This document shows positions 25,796-34,031 of a stretch of 64,000 nucleotides of DNA, piece by piece (position 1 is the first letter of the stretch; each line of letters opens with the position of its first letter). Below the pieces are notes generated by a model that worked only from the letters and a program-made list of their open reading frames with translations, ran no database searches and was not told the DNA's origin. The translations under genes and the position numbers were made by a program. This DNA is from JAMXLO01 sp037201625 (lineage in GTDB: Bacteria; Pseudomonadota; Alphaproteobacteria; Acetobacterales; Acetobacteraceae): the NCBI GenBank assembly GCA_037201625.1, contig JBBCGR010000003.1, positions 372,001 to 436,000 of the forward strand. Direction: 5' to 3'.

Positions 25796-25913
25796 GGCAT
25801 GACGATACCGCCCGGAACCGCCGGCTCCAATTACCTGCGATGTAATCGACTGCACGGTGCGCAACGCGAGATGGTGCCGGCGCACCACATCGGTGCGAAG
25901 CAAGGAGTGGGAC

Positions 25914-26279
25914 ATGAACACGCTGACCGATCTGGTCGACCGCTACATCGCTGCCTGGAACGAGACCGATGCCGGCCGCCGCCGTGATCTCATTGCGCAG
26001 ACCTGGACCGAGGACGCGCACTATGTCGACCCCATGCTGCAAGGCGACGGCCGCGACGGCATCGATGCGATGATCTGCGGCGTGCAGGAGCGCTTTCCTG
26101 GATACCGCTTCCGTCGCACCGGCGACGTGGAAAGCCATCACGACCGCATCCGCTTCACCTGGGACCTGGTGCCCGAGGAAGGTGAGGCGGTGGTGAGCGG
26201 CACCGACTTCGCAGTCATCACCAGCGACAACCGCCTGCATGCCGTGACGGGGTTCTTCGATCACGTGCAGCAGGCCTGA
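25914..26279 (+). CDS. NTF2-like/SnoaL-type protein
   Basis: The 121-residue single-domain protein has the cone-shaped alpha+beta fold of the NTF2-like superfamily: YIAAWNETDAGRRRDLIAQ, then WTEDAHYVDPMLQGDGRDGI, then a strand-rich second half ending GFFDHVQQA. Members include polyketide cyclases, ketosteroid isomerases and many stress-associated proteins; which one this is cannot be told. AAGGAG lies six bases before the ATG at 25914. It is the only gene divergent from the XRE/MmyB regulator and is probably controlled by it. A strong hairpin follows. Confidence 0.8.
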   Translation: MNTLTDLVDRYIAAWNETDAGRRRDLIAQTWTEDAHYVDPMLQGDGRDGIDAMICGVQERFPGYRFRRTGDVESHHDRIRFTWDLVPEEGEAVVSGTDFAVITSDNRLHAVTGFFDHVQQA

Positions 26280-26288
26280 CCCGGACGG

Positions 26289-26317
26289 CGCCGGCCCGCC
26301 CAGCTTGCGGGCCGGCG
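26289..26317 (+). terminator. GC-rich hairpin after the NTF2-like gene
   Basis: A perfect 11-bp stem (CGCCGGCCCGC pairing with GCGGGCCGGCG) and a 7-base loop start nine bases after the stop codon. Only a short TTGG follows, so termination may be Rho-assisted. Confidence 0.65.
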
Positions 26318-26391
26318 TTGGCCGATATTACCATCATGGCGTGAGAAAAAATGGCTGCGGACCACCGCGGCCGCTAAGGGAGCATTACGCC

Positions 26392-27780
26392 ATGAAGTCA
26401 ACACGTCGCATGACGCGTCGCAACGCATTGCAACTTGGGGCGGCCGCTGCCGCAATACCGGCACTGTCCGCAGTGCGGCCGCGCCGCGCAAAAGCGGCAC
26501 AGCCCATCGTCGTCTGGTGGACCCAAGGCTTCTACCGCGCCGAGGACCAGGCGGTGAAAGATGCAATGGCGAAGTGGGAAAAGCAGACCGGGAATCCGGT
26601 GGATCTGACGATCATCAACGGCCCCGACCTGGTGACAAAGATCATCGCCGCCATGCATGTCGGCGATGTGCCCGACCTGGTGCACAGCGTCACCGGCAAC
26701 CTGTTCCTGGTGCCCCAGGCGGTGTGGAACGACCAGTTGCTGGACGTGTCCGATGTCGTCGAGACGCAGAAGGCCAACCTGACCAAGACCGCGCTGGACA
26801 GTTCGTACTACTATAACAACGCCCAGAAGAAGCGCAGCTACTTCACCGTGCCGATCAAGTGCGCGACATTGATGGAAGAGGCGTGGCGCCCACTGATCAA
26901 TGAAGCGGGATTCCAGGACTCCGACATCCCGACAACCCAGGATAAATACTACGAATTTTTCCAGGTGGTGCAGGACAAGCTGCGCAGCAAGGGCAAGCGC
27001 ATCTTCGGCCTGGGCTATCCGATGGCAACGAAGGAGGCGGACAGCGGCAATCTGTTCCACGCCTTCCTGAATGCCTATGGCGGTGACGGCATCGTGACGC
27101 CGGACGGCAAGCTGCACATCGACGATGCGCAGGTGCAGAAGGCGGCGATCACCGCGCTGGAGCGGCTGACCACGCCGTTCAAGAAGGGCTATGTGCCGCC
27201 TGGCGCAATCAACTGGGGCGACGTCGACAACAACAACGCGTTCTACGCCAAGCAGATCGTGATGACGCCGAACGCGACGATCTCCATCGCGGTGGCCCAG
27301 CAGGAGAAGCAGGAGCAGTACATGACGGAGATCATCACGCAGGCAGTACCGCTCGGCAACGATGGCAAGCCGGTGAAGAGCGTGGTCGGCGTGTCGCCCT
27401 GCTTCATCCCCAAGGGTGCCAAGAACGTCGACGGCGCCAAAGCACTGCTGCGCGACTTCATCACGCCGCAGAACCTCAATACCTACCTGAAGGAGGCGAG
27501 GGGCCGCTGGGAGCCGATCATGCCGGTGAACCTGAAGGAGGATCCGTTCTGGCTCGATCCGGCCGATCCGCATCGTGCCGTCGGTGCCCGCGCGGTGTTC
27601 GAGCGTCCCACGATGCCGTGGTGGCAGACCTACAATCCGGCCTACGCGCAGGTGGCGTCCGAGCAGCTTTGGACGCAGGCGGAGGCCGAGATCACGCAGA
27701 ACGGCCTGACGCCGGAGGCCGCGGCCGAGAAGGCGGCCACCCGCATCAAGTCGATCTTCAGCAGGTTCGTGATCGCGTAG
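26392..27780 (+). CDS. ABC transporter sugar-binding protein, Tat-exported
   Basis: The 462-residue periplasmic solute-binding protein is of the extracellular family 1 type. The leader reads TRRNALQLGAAAAAIPALSA, a twin-arginine signal, with processing expected after AKA near residue 35. The mature part shows QPIVVWWTQGFYRAED and FTVPIKCATLMEEAWRPL. The family binds sugars, sugar alcohols or glycerol phosphate. GGGAG lies about ten bases upstream of the ATG. No permease or ATPase gene is next to it, so it is an orphan in this window. Its stop is seven bases from that of the convergent CoA-transferase. Confidence 0.85.
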   Translation: MKSTRRMTRRNALQLGAAAAAIPALSAVRPRRAKAAQPIVVWWTQGFYRAEDQAVKDAMAKWEKQTGNPVDLTIINGPDLVTKIIAAMHVGDVPDLVHSVTGNLFLVPQAVWNDQLLDVSDVVETQKANLTKTALDSSYYYNNAQKKRSYFTVPIKCATLMEEAWRPLINEAGFQDSDIPTTQDKYYEFFQVVQDKLRSKGKRIFGLGYPMATKEADSGNLFHAFLNAYGGDGIVTPDGKLHIDDAQVQKAAITALERLTTPFKKGYVPPGAINWGDVDNNNAFYAKQIVMTPNATISIAVAQQEKQEQYMTEIITQAVPLGNDGKPVKSVVGVSPCFIPKGAKNVDGAKALLRDFITPQNLNTYLKEARGRWEPIMPVNLKEDPFWLDPADPHRAVGARAVFERPTMPWWQTYNPAYAQVASEQLWTQAEAEITQNGLTPEAAAEKAATRIKSIFSRFVIA

Positions 27781-27787
27781 CGCACGG

Positions 27788-28975
27788 CTACTTCGCCACC
27801 GCAACGACGCCGCGGCCGATCAGATCGTCGATCTCGGCCGCGGCGTAACCGTGCTCATGCAGGATCGCCGCGCTGTGCTCGCCCAATCCCGGCGACATGG
27901 CGAGAATGCTGCCATCGACCAGCGGCGGCGCGCCGATCACCTGTGGCATCGGCAGCGGCTTCGGCACATGGGGATGCCGCAGCCAGGCGATCGCGCCAGA
28001 CGCCTCGACATGCGGTTGGCCCAGGAAACCGGTGTAGCTGTTGAGTTGCTCGTGCATGATGCGTTCGGCCGCAAGCCGTTCCGACCAATGCGCAAAGTCG
28101 CGTGACGCCAGCAGCGGGCGCAGCACGCCGTTGATCTCGCCGGCATGGGTGTAGCGGGCCTGCGAATCGCACAGCCGCTCATCGGCAGCGAACTGTGGCA
28201 GGTCGACTGCCTTGCAGAAGCCCAGCCATTCGTGCCGCCGCACCACCGTGATCGTCATCCAGCCATCCGCCACCTGGTACACGCCGCTCGGCGGGCTGGC
28301 GGGGCGGATGGCGCCGTCCTCGAGATACGATTGCATCAGCCGCACCACCTGCAATCCGGCTGCCGCCTGCATCAGGCTGGCCTCGATGTGCCGCCCCTTC
28401 GTCTCGTCGCGGCGCGCATACAGCGCCGTGGATACGGCCGAATAGGCGTAGAGCGCGGTGCTCATGTCGATGGCGACGATCGGCGTGCGGTGCGGGATGC
28501 CGTCCTCGCCCTTGTTCTCCACCGTGAGGCCGGTATAGGCCTGCAGGATAGGGTCCATCGCCGGCCGTTCCGCTAGCGGGCCGATCTGGCCGAAGCCCGA
28601 CACCGACAGGTAGATGATGCGTGGTTCCCGCGCGGATACGTCGCGATAGCCGAAGCCCAGGCGGTCGATCACGCCGGGACGGAAGCCCTGCACGAACACA
28701 TCGGCGCCCTCGATCAGGCGCCACAGGATCGCGCGGCCTTCATCTTGTTTCAGGTCCAGCGCGATGGCGCGCTTGCCGAGGTTCGACGGGATCGAATAGG
28801 CGCACTGGTCGCCGTAGACAACGCCAAGGTTGCGCGCCCAGTCGCCGACGCCCGGCGGCTCCACCTTGATGACGTTCGCGCCGTACTGCGCGAGCAGCAT
28901 GGCGCTGTAGGGACCGGCGACACCCTGGCTCACGTCGATCACCTTGAGGCCGGCAAACGGCTTGTCGTAGCTCAT
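27788..28975 (-). CDS. Class III (CaiB/BaiF) CoA-transferase
   Basis: The 395-residue enzyme has the family N terminus FAGLKVIDVSQGVAGPYSAM, the CoA-binding YGANVIKVEPPGVGDWAR and the probable catalytic aspartate D170 in IVAIDMSTALYAYSA. It moves CoA between carboxylic acids through an aspartyl-CoA thioester. It lacks the glycine-loop wording of formyl-CoA transferase found in the second CoA-transferase at 32753-34030, so its substrate pair is different and unknown. It is convergent with the sugar-binding protein and divergent from the metallo-hydrolase gene 48 bases away. Confidence 0.85.
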   Translation of the reverse strand: MSYDKPFAGLKVIDVSQGVAGPYSAMLLAQYGANVIKVEPPGVGDWARNLGVVYGDQCAYSIPSNLGKRAIALDLKQDEGRAILWRLIEGADVFVQGFRPGVIDRLGFGYRDVSAREPRIIYLSVSGFGQIGPLAERPAMDPILQAYTGLTVENKGEDGIPHRTPIVAIDMSTALYAYSAVSTALYARRDETKGRHIEASLMQAAAGLQVVRLMQSYLEDGAIRPASPPSGVYQVADGWMTITVVRRHEWLGFCKAVDLPQFAADERLCDSQARYTHAGEINGVLRPLLASRDFAHWSERLAAERIMHEQLNSYTGFLGQPHVEASGAIAWLRHPHVPKPLPMPQVIGAPPLVDGSILAMSPGLGEHSAAILHEHGYAAAEIDDLIGRGVVAVAK

Positions 28976-29023
28976 GTTCGGTGGTCAGCTTCCAGTGGTC
29001 AGCCAGCGAAAGGTAGCCGGGAC

Positions 29024-29797
29024 ATGTGGATTTTGCGAGCCTGGGTCCTGGGTGCGCTGGCGCTGGTTCCTCGGCTGGCCGATGCCGGCTGCACGCCGAT
29101 CGCGATGGGCGAGCCACGTGTCATGCGTGCTGCCGCGGCGCCCGATGCACTGACCGTCACGTTTCTCGGCCATGCGAGCTTCCTGATCGAATCGCCGGCC
29201 GGCGTGCGCGCCGTCACCGATTACAACGGCTACAACGTGCCGGCAGAACCGCCCGACATCGCGACGATGAACCATGCGCATTCGACGCACTACACCGATC
29301 GTCCCGACCCTCGCATTCCGCACGTGCTGCGCGGCTGGAGCACGGACGGCAAGCCGCCGATGATCGACCTGCAGGTGAACGACATGCATGTCGGCAACCT
29401 GCCCACCAACATCCGCGACTGGCAGGGTGGCACTGCGGTCTACGGCAATTCCATCTTCATCTTCGAGAGTGCCGGCCTTTGCGTCGCGCACCTGTCGCAC
29501 CTGCACCATCTGCTGACCGAGCAGGACCTGGCGCTGCTCGGGCATATCGATGTGGTGATGGCGCCGGTCGACGGCGTCTACACGATGGGCCAGCAGGACG
29601 TCGCGGCGGTGCTCGACCAGCTTCGTCCGAAGCTGGTGCTGCCGATGCACTATTTCATGCGCGACGTGGTAGCGCGCTTCGTCGACCTGGTGAAGGACCG
29701 CTATGCGGTGCGGTTCGCCGAATCGTCGACGCTGGTGATCTCGCGCGCGACGCTGCCGGACAAGCCGACGATCGTCGTGCTGCCTGGTGGATTCTGA
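29024..29797 (+). CDS. Exported metallo-beta-lactamase-fold protein with altered metal motif
   Basis: The 257-residue protein has a signal peptide (MWILRAWVLGALALVPRLADA) and a Lactamase_B_2/UlaG-like fold starting TVTFLGHASFLIES. The metal motif HxHxDH reads HAHSTH at 84-89, so the aspartate that binds the second metal is threonine. Later metal-site candidates remain: HLSHLHHLL, APVDGVYTMGQQD and LPMHYFMRD. It may use one metal, use other ligands, or have lost hydrolase activity. The start at 29024 is the one that provides the signal peptide. It ends seven bases from the convergent hydratase gene. The substrate is unknown. Confidence 0.8.
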   Translation: MWILRAWVLGALALVPRLADAGCTPIAMGEPRVMRAAAAPDALTVTFLGHASFLIESPAGVRAVTDYNGYNVPAEPPDIATMNHAHSTHYTDRPDPRIPHVLRGWSTDGKPPMIDLQVNDMHVGNLPTNIRDWQGGTAVYGNSIFIFESAGLCVAHLSHLHHLLTEQDLALLGHIDVVMAPVDGVYTMGQQDVAAVLDQLRPKLVLPMHYFMRDVVARFVDLVKDRYAVRFAESSTLVISRATLPDKPTIVVLPGGF

Positions 29798-29804
29798 GGC
29801 CGCG

Positions 29805-30566
29805 CTAAGCGGCCATCGAGGTGCGCACGTCGCCGATGCCGGCGAAGTCCACATGGATGCGATCGCCCGGCTCGATCGGGAACTGCCGGGTGAACGAGCC
29901 GCTCATGATGATCTCGCCCGGCTGGATGCTGCGGCCGAACTCACCGAGCTTGCGCGCAAGCCATACCACCGAGTTGAGCGGATTGCCGAGTACCGCATCG
30001 CCGCGCCCCGTCGCGACGATACTGTCATTGATGCGCACCGTGACCCCAACCTGTTCGAGCGCGCGATCGCCGAGCGCCACGGGTGCGCCCAGGATCACGG
30101 TCTTCTGCTGCGCATTGTCGGCCATGGCGAGGGCGATCTGCGCGGACAGATCGCCGCGCGTCTCGATGATCTCCAGCGACGGATGCACTGCGCCGATCGC
30201 GCGCCGCGCGGTGGCCATGTCGATCGTGCCGCTCAGCGCCTGATCGACACGCAGGCAGAGTTCGCATTCGAAGCCGGGCCGGATGAGTTCGTCGCGGGCG
30301 AAGACGTGGCCGCTGGGCTTGCTGTCGAGGATGCAGCCGAACACCGGCTCGTGGAAGCCGAATTGCTGCTGGATCGCCGGCGCGGTCAGGCCGACCTTCC
30401 AGCCGATCTGGCGTTCGCCCGCCGCCACGCGCCGCGCGATCATGCCAAGCTGGATGCGGTAGGCCTCATCCAGCGAGAGCCGGTCGAACCAGTTGGCCGG
30501 GAAGTATTCGCCGCGCGCACGCGCGTTCCAGAATTCCTCGATCGTCGCCTGTTCGTTGAACGCCAT
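29805..30566 (-). CDS. 2-keto-4-pentenoate hydratase family protein
   Basis: The 253-residue enzyme is of the fumarylacetoacetate hydrolase-like superfamily, MhpD/DmpE type. Visible landmarks are GWKVGLTAPAIQQQFGFHEP, FECELCLRVDQALSGT (acidic metal ligands), HPSLEIIETRGDL and the C-terminal SGSFTRQFPIEPGDRIHVDF. The reaction expected is hydration of a 2-oxo-alkenoate, or decarboxylation in the sister DmpH group, late in a meta-cleavage-type pathway. GGGAGG precedes the ATG at 30566. No ring-cleavage dioxygenase or aldolase is adjacent, so the pathway is not defined here. Confidence 0.85.
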   Translation of the reverse strand: MAFNEQATIEEFWNARARGEYFPANWFDRLSLDEAYRIQLGMIARRVAAGERQIGWKVGLTAPAIQQQFGFHEPVFGCILDSKPSGHVFARDELIRPGFECELCLRVDQALSGTIDMATARRAIGAVHPSLEIIETRGDLSAQIALAMADNAQQKTVILGAPVALGDRALEQVGVTVRINDSIVATGRGDAVLGNPLNSVVWLARKLGEFGRSIQPGEIIMSGSFTRQFPIEPGDRIHVDFAGIGDVRTSMAA

Positions 30567-30678
30567 GCCCGCTGCCTCCCGTAACAGAACCAAGCTAGTG
30601 CGGCGGCGCGACGGTTGCCAAGCTTCCGTCGGCATGCGAGGTCAACGGGCATAATCGTAACCATGGGGAGGCCGTCGG

Positions 30679-31595
30679 ATGCGGATCGCCATCATTGGCC
30701 AGCAGGATTTCGGCAAGGCAGCGCTGGAGGCGTTCCTGAGCCGCGGTGACACGGTATCGGCGGTGTTCTGTGCACCGGAGAAGGGGCGGCCCGATCCGCT
30801 GCGCGTTGCTGCCGAAGAACGCGGCGTGCCGGTGTATCAGTTCCCCAAGCTGACCGATCCCGCGGCGCTGGAGGCAATGCGCACGGCCGATGTCGAGGTC
30901 GGCGTGATGGCCTATGTGACGCAGTTCGTGCCGCAGGATTTCTGCAGCATTCCGAAGTTCGGCACCATCCAGTTCCATCCCAGCCTGCTGCCGCTGCATC
31001 GCGGCGCCTCGTCCATGAGCTGGGCGATCATTTGCGGCCGCACCGAGACCGGGTTCTCGATCTTCCGTCCCACCGACGGGCTGGACGAAGGCCCGGTGAT
31101 CCTGATGCGTTCGGTGCCGATCGAGCCGGAGGATACACTCGGCTCGTTGTATTTCGGCAAGATCTTCCCGATGGGCGTCGCGGCCCTCGTCGAGGTCGCG
31201 GAACTCGTGGTAGCCGGAAAGGCGCCGGCGCTGGTGCAGTACGAGCCGAACGCAGGCTACGAGGGCATCATCCGCGACGCCGAATCGCGCATCAACTGGG
31301 CGAACCATGTCGACATCACCTTCAACCTGATCCGCGGCTGCGACCCGCGCCGGGCGCCTGGACCACTGTCGAAGGCAAGAAGCTGTTCGTCTACAATGCG
31401 ACAAAGCGGCTCGCGCGCACCTTCTCCGAAGTAAAGGGCAAGAAGATCGGCGAGGTGGTTGCGATCAGCAACGGGGCCCTGGTCGTGCACGGCCAGGGCG
31501 GCTTCATCGAGATCGCACGCGCGCGTCCCGAGGGTGGCAGGAAGGGCGCCGCCGCGGATGCCGGTGTCGCGGTCGGCACGATCCTGGGAGGCTGA
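30679..31595 (+). pseudogene. Frameshifted formyltransferase, FDH hydrolase-domain type
   Basis: The gene encodes a methionyl-tRNA-formyltransferase-like protein of about 305 residues in two frames. Frame one (from the ATG at 30679) gives the catalytic domain with FHPSLLPLHRGASSMSW (H100) and DGLDEGPV (D136), then NWANHVDITFNLIRGCDP. The continuation APGAWTTVEGKKLFVYNATK lies one base out of phase from about 31345 and runs to 31595. Restoring one G in GACCCGCGCCGGG rejoins them. The wording follows the N-terminal 10-formyltetrahydrofolate hydrolase domain of ALDH1L1 more than bacterial Fmt, and the usual catalytic Asn is Gln98. As it stands, translation stops after 251 residues. It may be a real mutation or a sequencing error. 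GGGGAGG precedes the start. Confidence 0.8.
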
Positions 31596-31599
31596 GGCA

Positions 31600-32232
31600 A
31601 TGATCTTCGAGTTGCGGACCTACACGTTCAATCCCAACACCTTGCCGAAATACATCGAGCATGTGGAGAAGGTCGGCCGCCCGGTGCGCGGCGACGACTA
31701 TGGCAAGTGCTGGGGCTACTGGACATCGGAGTTCGGCCTGCTGAACCAGGCGTGGCACCTGTGGAGCTATGCCAGCCTGGATGAGCGCGCTGCCATGCGC
31801 GAGAAACTGTCAAAGAATGAGCGTTGGACAAAGGAATACGTGCCGGGCGTGCAGCCGCTGTTGCAGCGGCAGGACATCCGCTTCCTCAACCCGGTAGTGG
31901 ACGTGCAGCCGCCGGCGCCGGGCGGCGTGTACGAACTGCGCATCTACCGCATGCATCCGGGAACCGCCGGCCAGTGGGCGCAGGCGTTCAAGGCGATCAT
32001 GCCGGTGCGGCAGAAATACTCGAAGTATGTCGGCATCTGGACGGGCGAGGCGCCGCAGCCGAACGAGGTGCTGCACATGTGGAACTATCCGGACCTGAAC
32101 ACGCGCGCCAAGGTCCGCGCCGAGTTCCAGCAGGATCCGGAGTGGCAGGCGTTCGTGCGGGAGAACACGCCGAAGCTGCTGGAGATGCAGTCCGTGCTGC
32201 TGATGCCCACAGCATTTTCGCTGCTGCGGTAA
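31600..32232 (+). CDS. NIPSNAP-family protein, two ferredoxin-like domains
   Basis: The 210-residue cytosolic protein has a duplicated dimeric alpha/beta-barrel unit. The first half starts MIFELRTYTFNPNTLPKYIE and the second GVYELRIYRMHPGTAGQW; both carry the ELRxY signature. NIPSNAP proteins have no agreed enzymatic role in bacteria but often sit in catabolic operons. GGGAGG precedes the ATG at 31600, four bases after the formyltransferase reading ends. The formyltransferase, NIPSNAP and cupin genes form a compact same-strand cluster and are probably one transcript. Confidence 0.85.
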   Translation: MIFELRTYTFNPNTLPKYIEHVEKVGRPVRGDDYGKCWGYWTSEFGLLNQAWHLWSYASLDERAAMREKLSKNERWTKEYVPGVQPLLQRQDIRFLNPVVDVQPPAPGGVYELRIYRMHPGTAGQWAQAFKAIMPVRQKYSKYVGIWTGEAPQPNEVLHMWNYPDLNTRAKVRAEFQQDPEWQAFVRENTPKLLEMQSVLLMPTAFSLLR

Positions 32233-32247
32233 CAAGGAGAACCAAGC

Positions 32248-32655
32248 ATGCCAGTCATTCGCGCTGCGGACCGTACCACCAAGCAGGGTGCGGCCAGCAC
32301 ATTCAGCGGCACCGTGTTCCAGGATGAGGTCGTGGTCGGCACCGCGCCATCGCGCATGCGCGCCTCGGTCGTGTCGTTCACGCCTGGCGCGCGCACTGCG
32401 TGGCACACGCATCCGGTGGGGCAAACGCTGTACTGCCTGTCGGGTGTGGGCCGCATCTGTTTCGAGGGCGAAAAGCCGCAGGTGCTGAACCCCGGCGACA
32501 CCGTGCTGATTGCGCCCGGCGTCAATCACTGGCACGGGGCCGCGCCGGATCGGCTGTTCTCGCATCTGGCGATGTCGGAGAACGGCGACGATGGCGCCGG
32601 CACCGCGTGGGGCATGCATGTGACGGATGAGGAGTACAAGCAGGCAACCGCCTGA
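32248..32655 (+). CDS. Small Mn-cupin resembling hydroxynitrile lyase
   Basis: The 135-residue single cupin has metal ligands H53, H55 and Q59 in AWHTHPVGQTLYC, and H94 in PGVNHWHGAAP. The Gln in place of the usual cupin Glu, and these positions, match the manganese cupin hydroxynitrile lyases (GtHNL type) and their relatives. The C terminus MHVTDEEYKQ is also typical of that group. The natural substrate of many homologues is unknown; aldehyde or cyanohydrin chemistry is inference. AAGGAGA lies upstream, and the gene follows the NIPSNAP gene by 15 bases. A palindromic repeat follows it. Confidence 0.82.
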   Translation: MPVIRAADRTTKQGAASTFSGTVFQDEVVVGTAPSRMRASVVSFTPGARTAWHTHPVGQTLYCLSGVGRICFEGEKPQVLNPGDTVLIAPGVNHWHGAAPDRLFSHLAMSENGDDGAGTAWGMHVTDEEYKQATA

Positions 32656-32661
32656 GCCCTC

Positions 32662-32743
32662 TCATTGCGAGGAGCCTGGCGACGAAGCAATCCCCATCAG
32701 GTGTTTCCTGGCGGGGATTGCTTCGCGTGCGCCCGCAATGACA
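32662..32743. repeat. Palindromic intergenic element, copy 1
   Basis: An imperfect inverted repeat opens TCATTGCGAGGAGC and GACGAAGCAATCCCC and closes with the complement GGGGATTGCTTCG and CGCAATGACA. It lies between the stops of the convergent cupin and formyl-CoA transferase genes. It is the same element as at 45630 and 49965, with this copy the most degenerate in its outer arm. Confidence 0.8.
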
Positions 32744-32752
32744 GCGACGCGG

Positions 32753-34030
32753 CTACTCCGCCGCCGCGCGTGCCGGAGCGCCGCCCAGCGCGCCGGACGC
32801 CTTGATCTCGGCGATGCGGCCCTCGTCGAAGCGCAGAACGTCGCGCAGGATCTCGTCGGTATGTTCGCCCAGCAGCGGCGAGCGCTTCACCTCGGAGACA
32901 CTGTCCGACATCTTGATCGGATTGCCGACGCTCAAATACTTGCCGCGAGTCGGGTGATCCACCTCCACCACCGTGCCGGTCGTGCGCAGTGACGCCTCCT
33001 GCGCCAGTTCCTTCATCGACAGGATCGGGCCGCAGGGAATGTCGTATTCGTTCAGGATGTCCATGGCCTCGAACTTCGTCTTGGTCATGGTCCACTGTTC
33101 GATCGTGTCGAAGATGTGTTTCAGCCGCGGCAGGCGCGCCGGCGGCTTGGCATAGTCGGGATCGGTCTTCCAGTCGGGCTTGCCGATCACGTCGCAGATC
33201 GCCTCCCACACCGGCGCCTGGCAGATGAAGTAGATATAGGCGTTGGGATCGCTCTCCCAGCCCTTGCACTTCAGGATCCAGCCCGGCTGTCCGCCGCCCG
33301 AGGCATTGCCGGCGCGCGGCACCGCCTCGCCGAACTCCCCGTCCGGATACTGCGGATACTCGGTCAGCGGCCCATGAGCGAGGCGCTGCTGGTCGCGCAG
33401 CTTCACGCGGCACAGGTTCAGCACGCCGTCCTGCATCGCGACGTCCACCTTCTGGCCGCGACCCGTGGTGTTGCGCTGGAACAGCGCGGTGACGATACCC
33501 AGCGCCAGGTGCAGGCCCGTGCCGGAATCGCCGATCTGCGCCCCGGTGACCAGCGGCGGGCCGTCGTCGAAGCCGGTGGTGGACGCGGCGCCGCCAGCGC
33601 ATTGCGCGACGTTCTCGTAAACCTTGCAGTCCTCATAAGGACCTGGTCCGAAGCCCTTGATCGAGGCGAGGATCATGCGCGGATTCAGTTCCTGGATACG
33701 CTCCCAGGTGAAGCCCATGCGGTCCAGTGCGCCGGGTGCGAAATTCTCCACCATCACGTCGCAGGTCTTCACCAGCGATTCCAGTACCGCCTTGCCCTGC
33801 GGATTGCGGCCGTCGATGGTGATCGACCGCTTGTTATGGTTCAGCATGGTGAAATACAGGCTGTCCACCTTGGGGATGTCCTGCAGCTGACCACGCGTAA
33901 TGTCGCCGACGCCGGGTCGCTCGACCTTGATCACATCAGCGCCGAACCAGGCCAGAAGCTGCGTGCAGGTCGGCCCCGACTGCACGTGCGTAAAATCCAG
34001 AATGCGTACGCCGTCGAGTGCTTTCGACAT
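32753..34030 (-). CDS. frc: Formyl-CoA:oxalate CoA-transferase
   Basis: The 425-residue class III CoA-transferase has HVQSGPTCTQ (Gln17), the catalytic Asp168 in TGAQIGDSGTGLHLALGI and the glycine loop GGGQPG at 245-250, all diagnostic of Frc. It activates oxalate to oxalyl-CoA with formyl-CoA as donor. It starts one base after the oxc stop, so oxc and frc are cotranscribed and the products form a cycle: oxalyl-CoA is decarboxylated to formyl-CoA, which then recharges oxalate. A GntR gene heads the same strand. The stop is followed by palindromic repeat copy 1. Confidence 0.93.
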   Translation of the reverse strand: MSKALDGVRILDFTHVQSGPTCTQLLAWFGADVIKVERPGVGDITRGQLQDIPKVDSLYFTMLNHNKRSITIDGRNPQGKAVLESLVKTCDVMVENFAPGALDRMGFTWERIQELNPRMILASIKGFGPGPYEDCKVYENVAQCAGGAASTTGFDDGPPLVTGAQIGDSGTGLHLALGIVTALFQRNTTGRGQKVDVAMQDGVLNLCRVKLRDQQRLAHGPLTEYPQYPDGEFGEAVPRAGNASGGGQPGWILKCKGWESDPNAYIYFICQAPVWEAICDVIGKPDWKTDPDYAKPPARLPRLKHIFDTIEQWTMTKTKFEAMDILNEYDIPCGPILSMKELAQEASLRTTGTVVEVDHPTRGKYLSVGNPIKMSDSVSEVKRSPLLGEHTDEILRDVLRFDEGRIAEIKASGALGGAPARAAAE

Positions 34031-34031
34031 C

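Noticed and set aside
27788..28975. Calling the first CoA-transferase a second formyl-CoA transferase
   Set aside because: It lacks the GGGQPG loop and the QIGDSGTGLHL wording found in the oxalate enzyme, so only the class III family is supported.
31340..31365. Programmed -1 frameshifting in the formyltransferase gene
   Set aside because: No slippery heptamer or downstream hairpin is evident, and this family is not known to use recoding; mutation or sequencing error is more likely.
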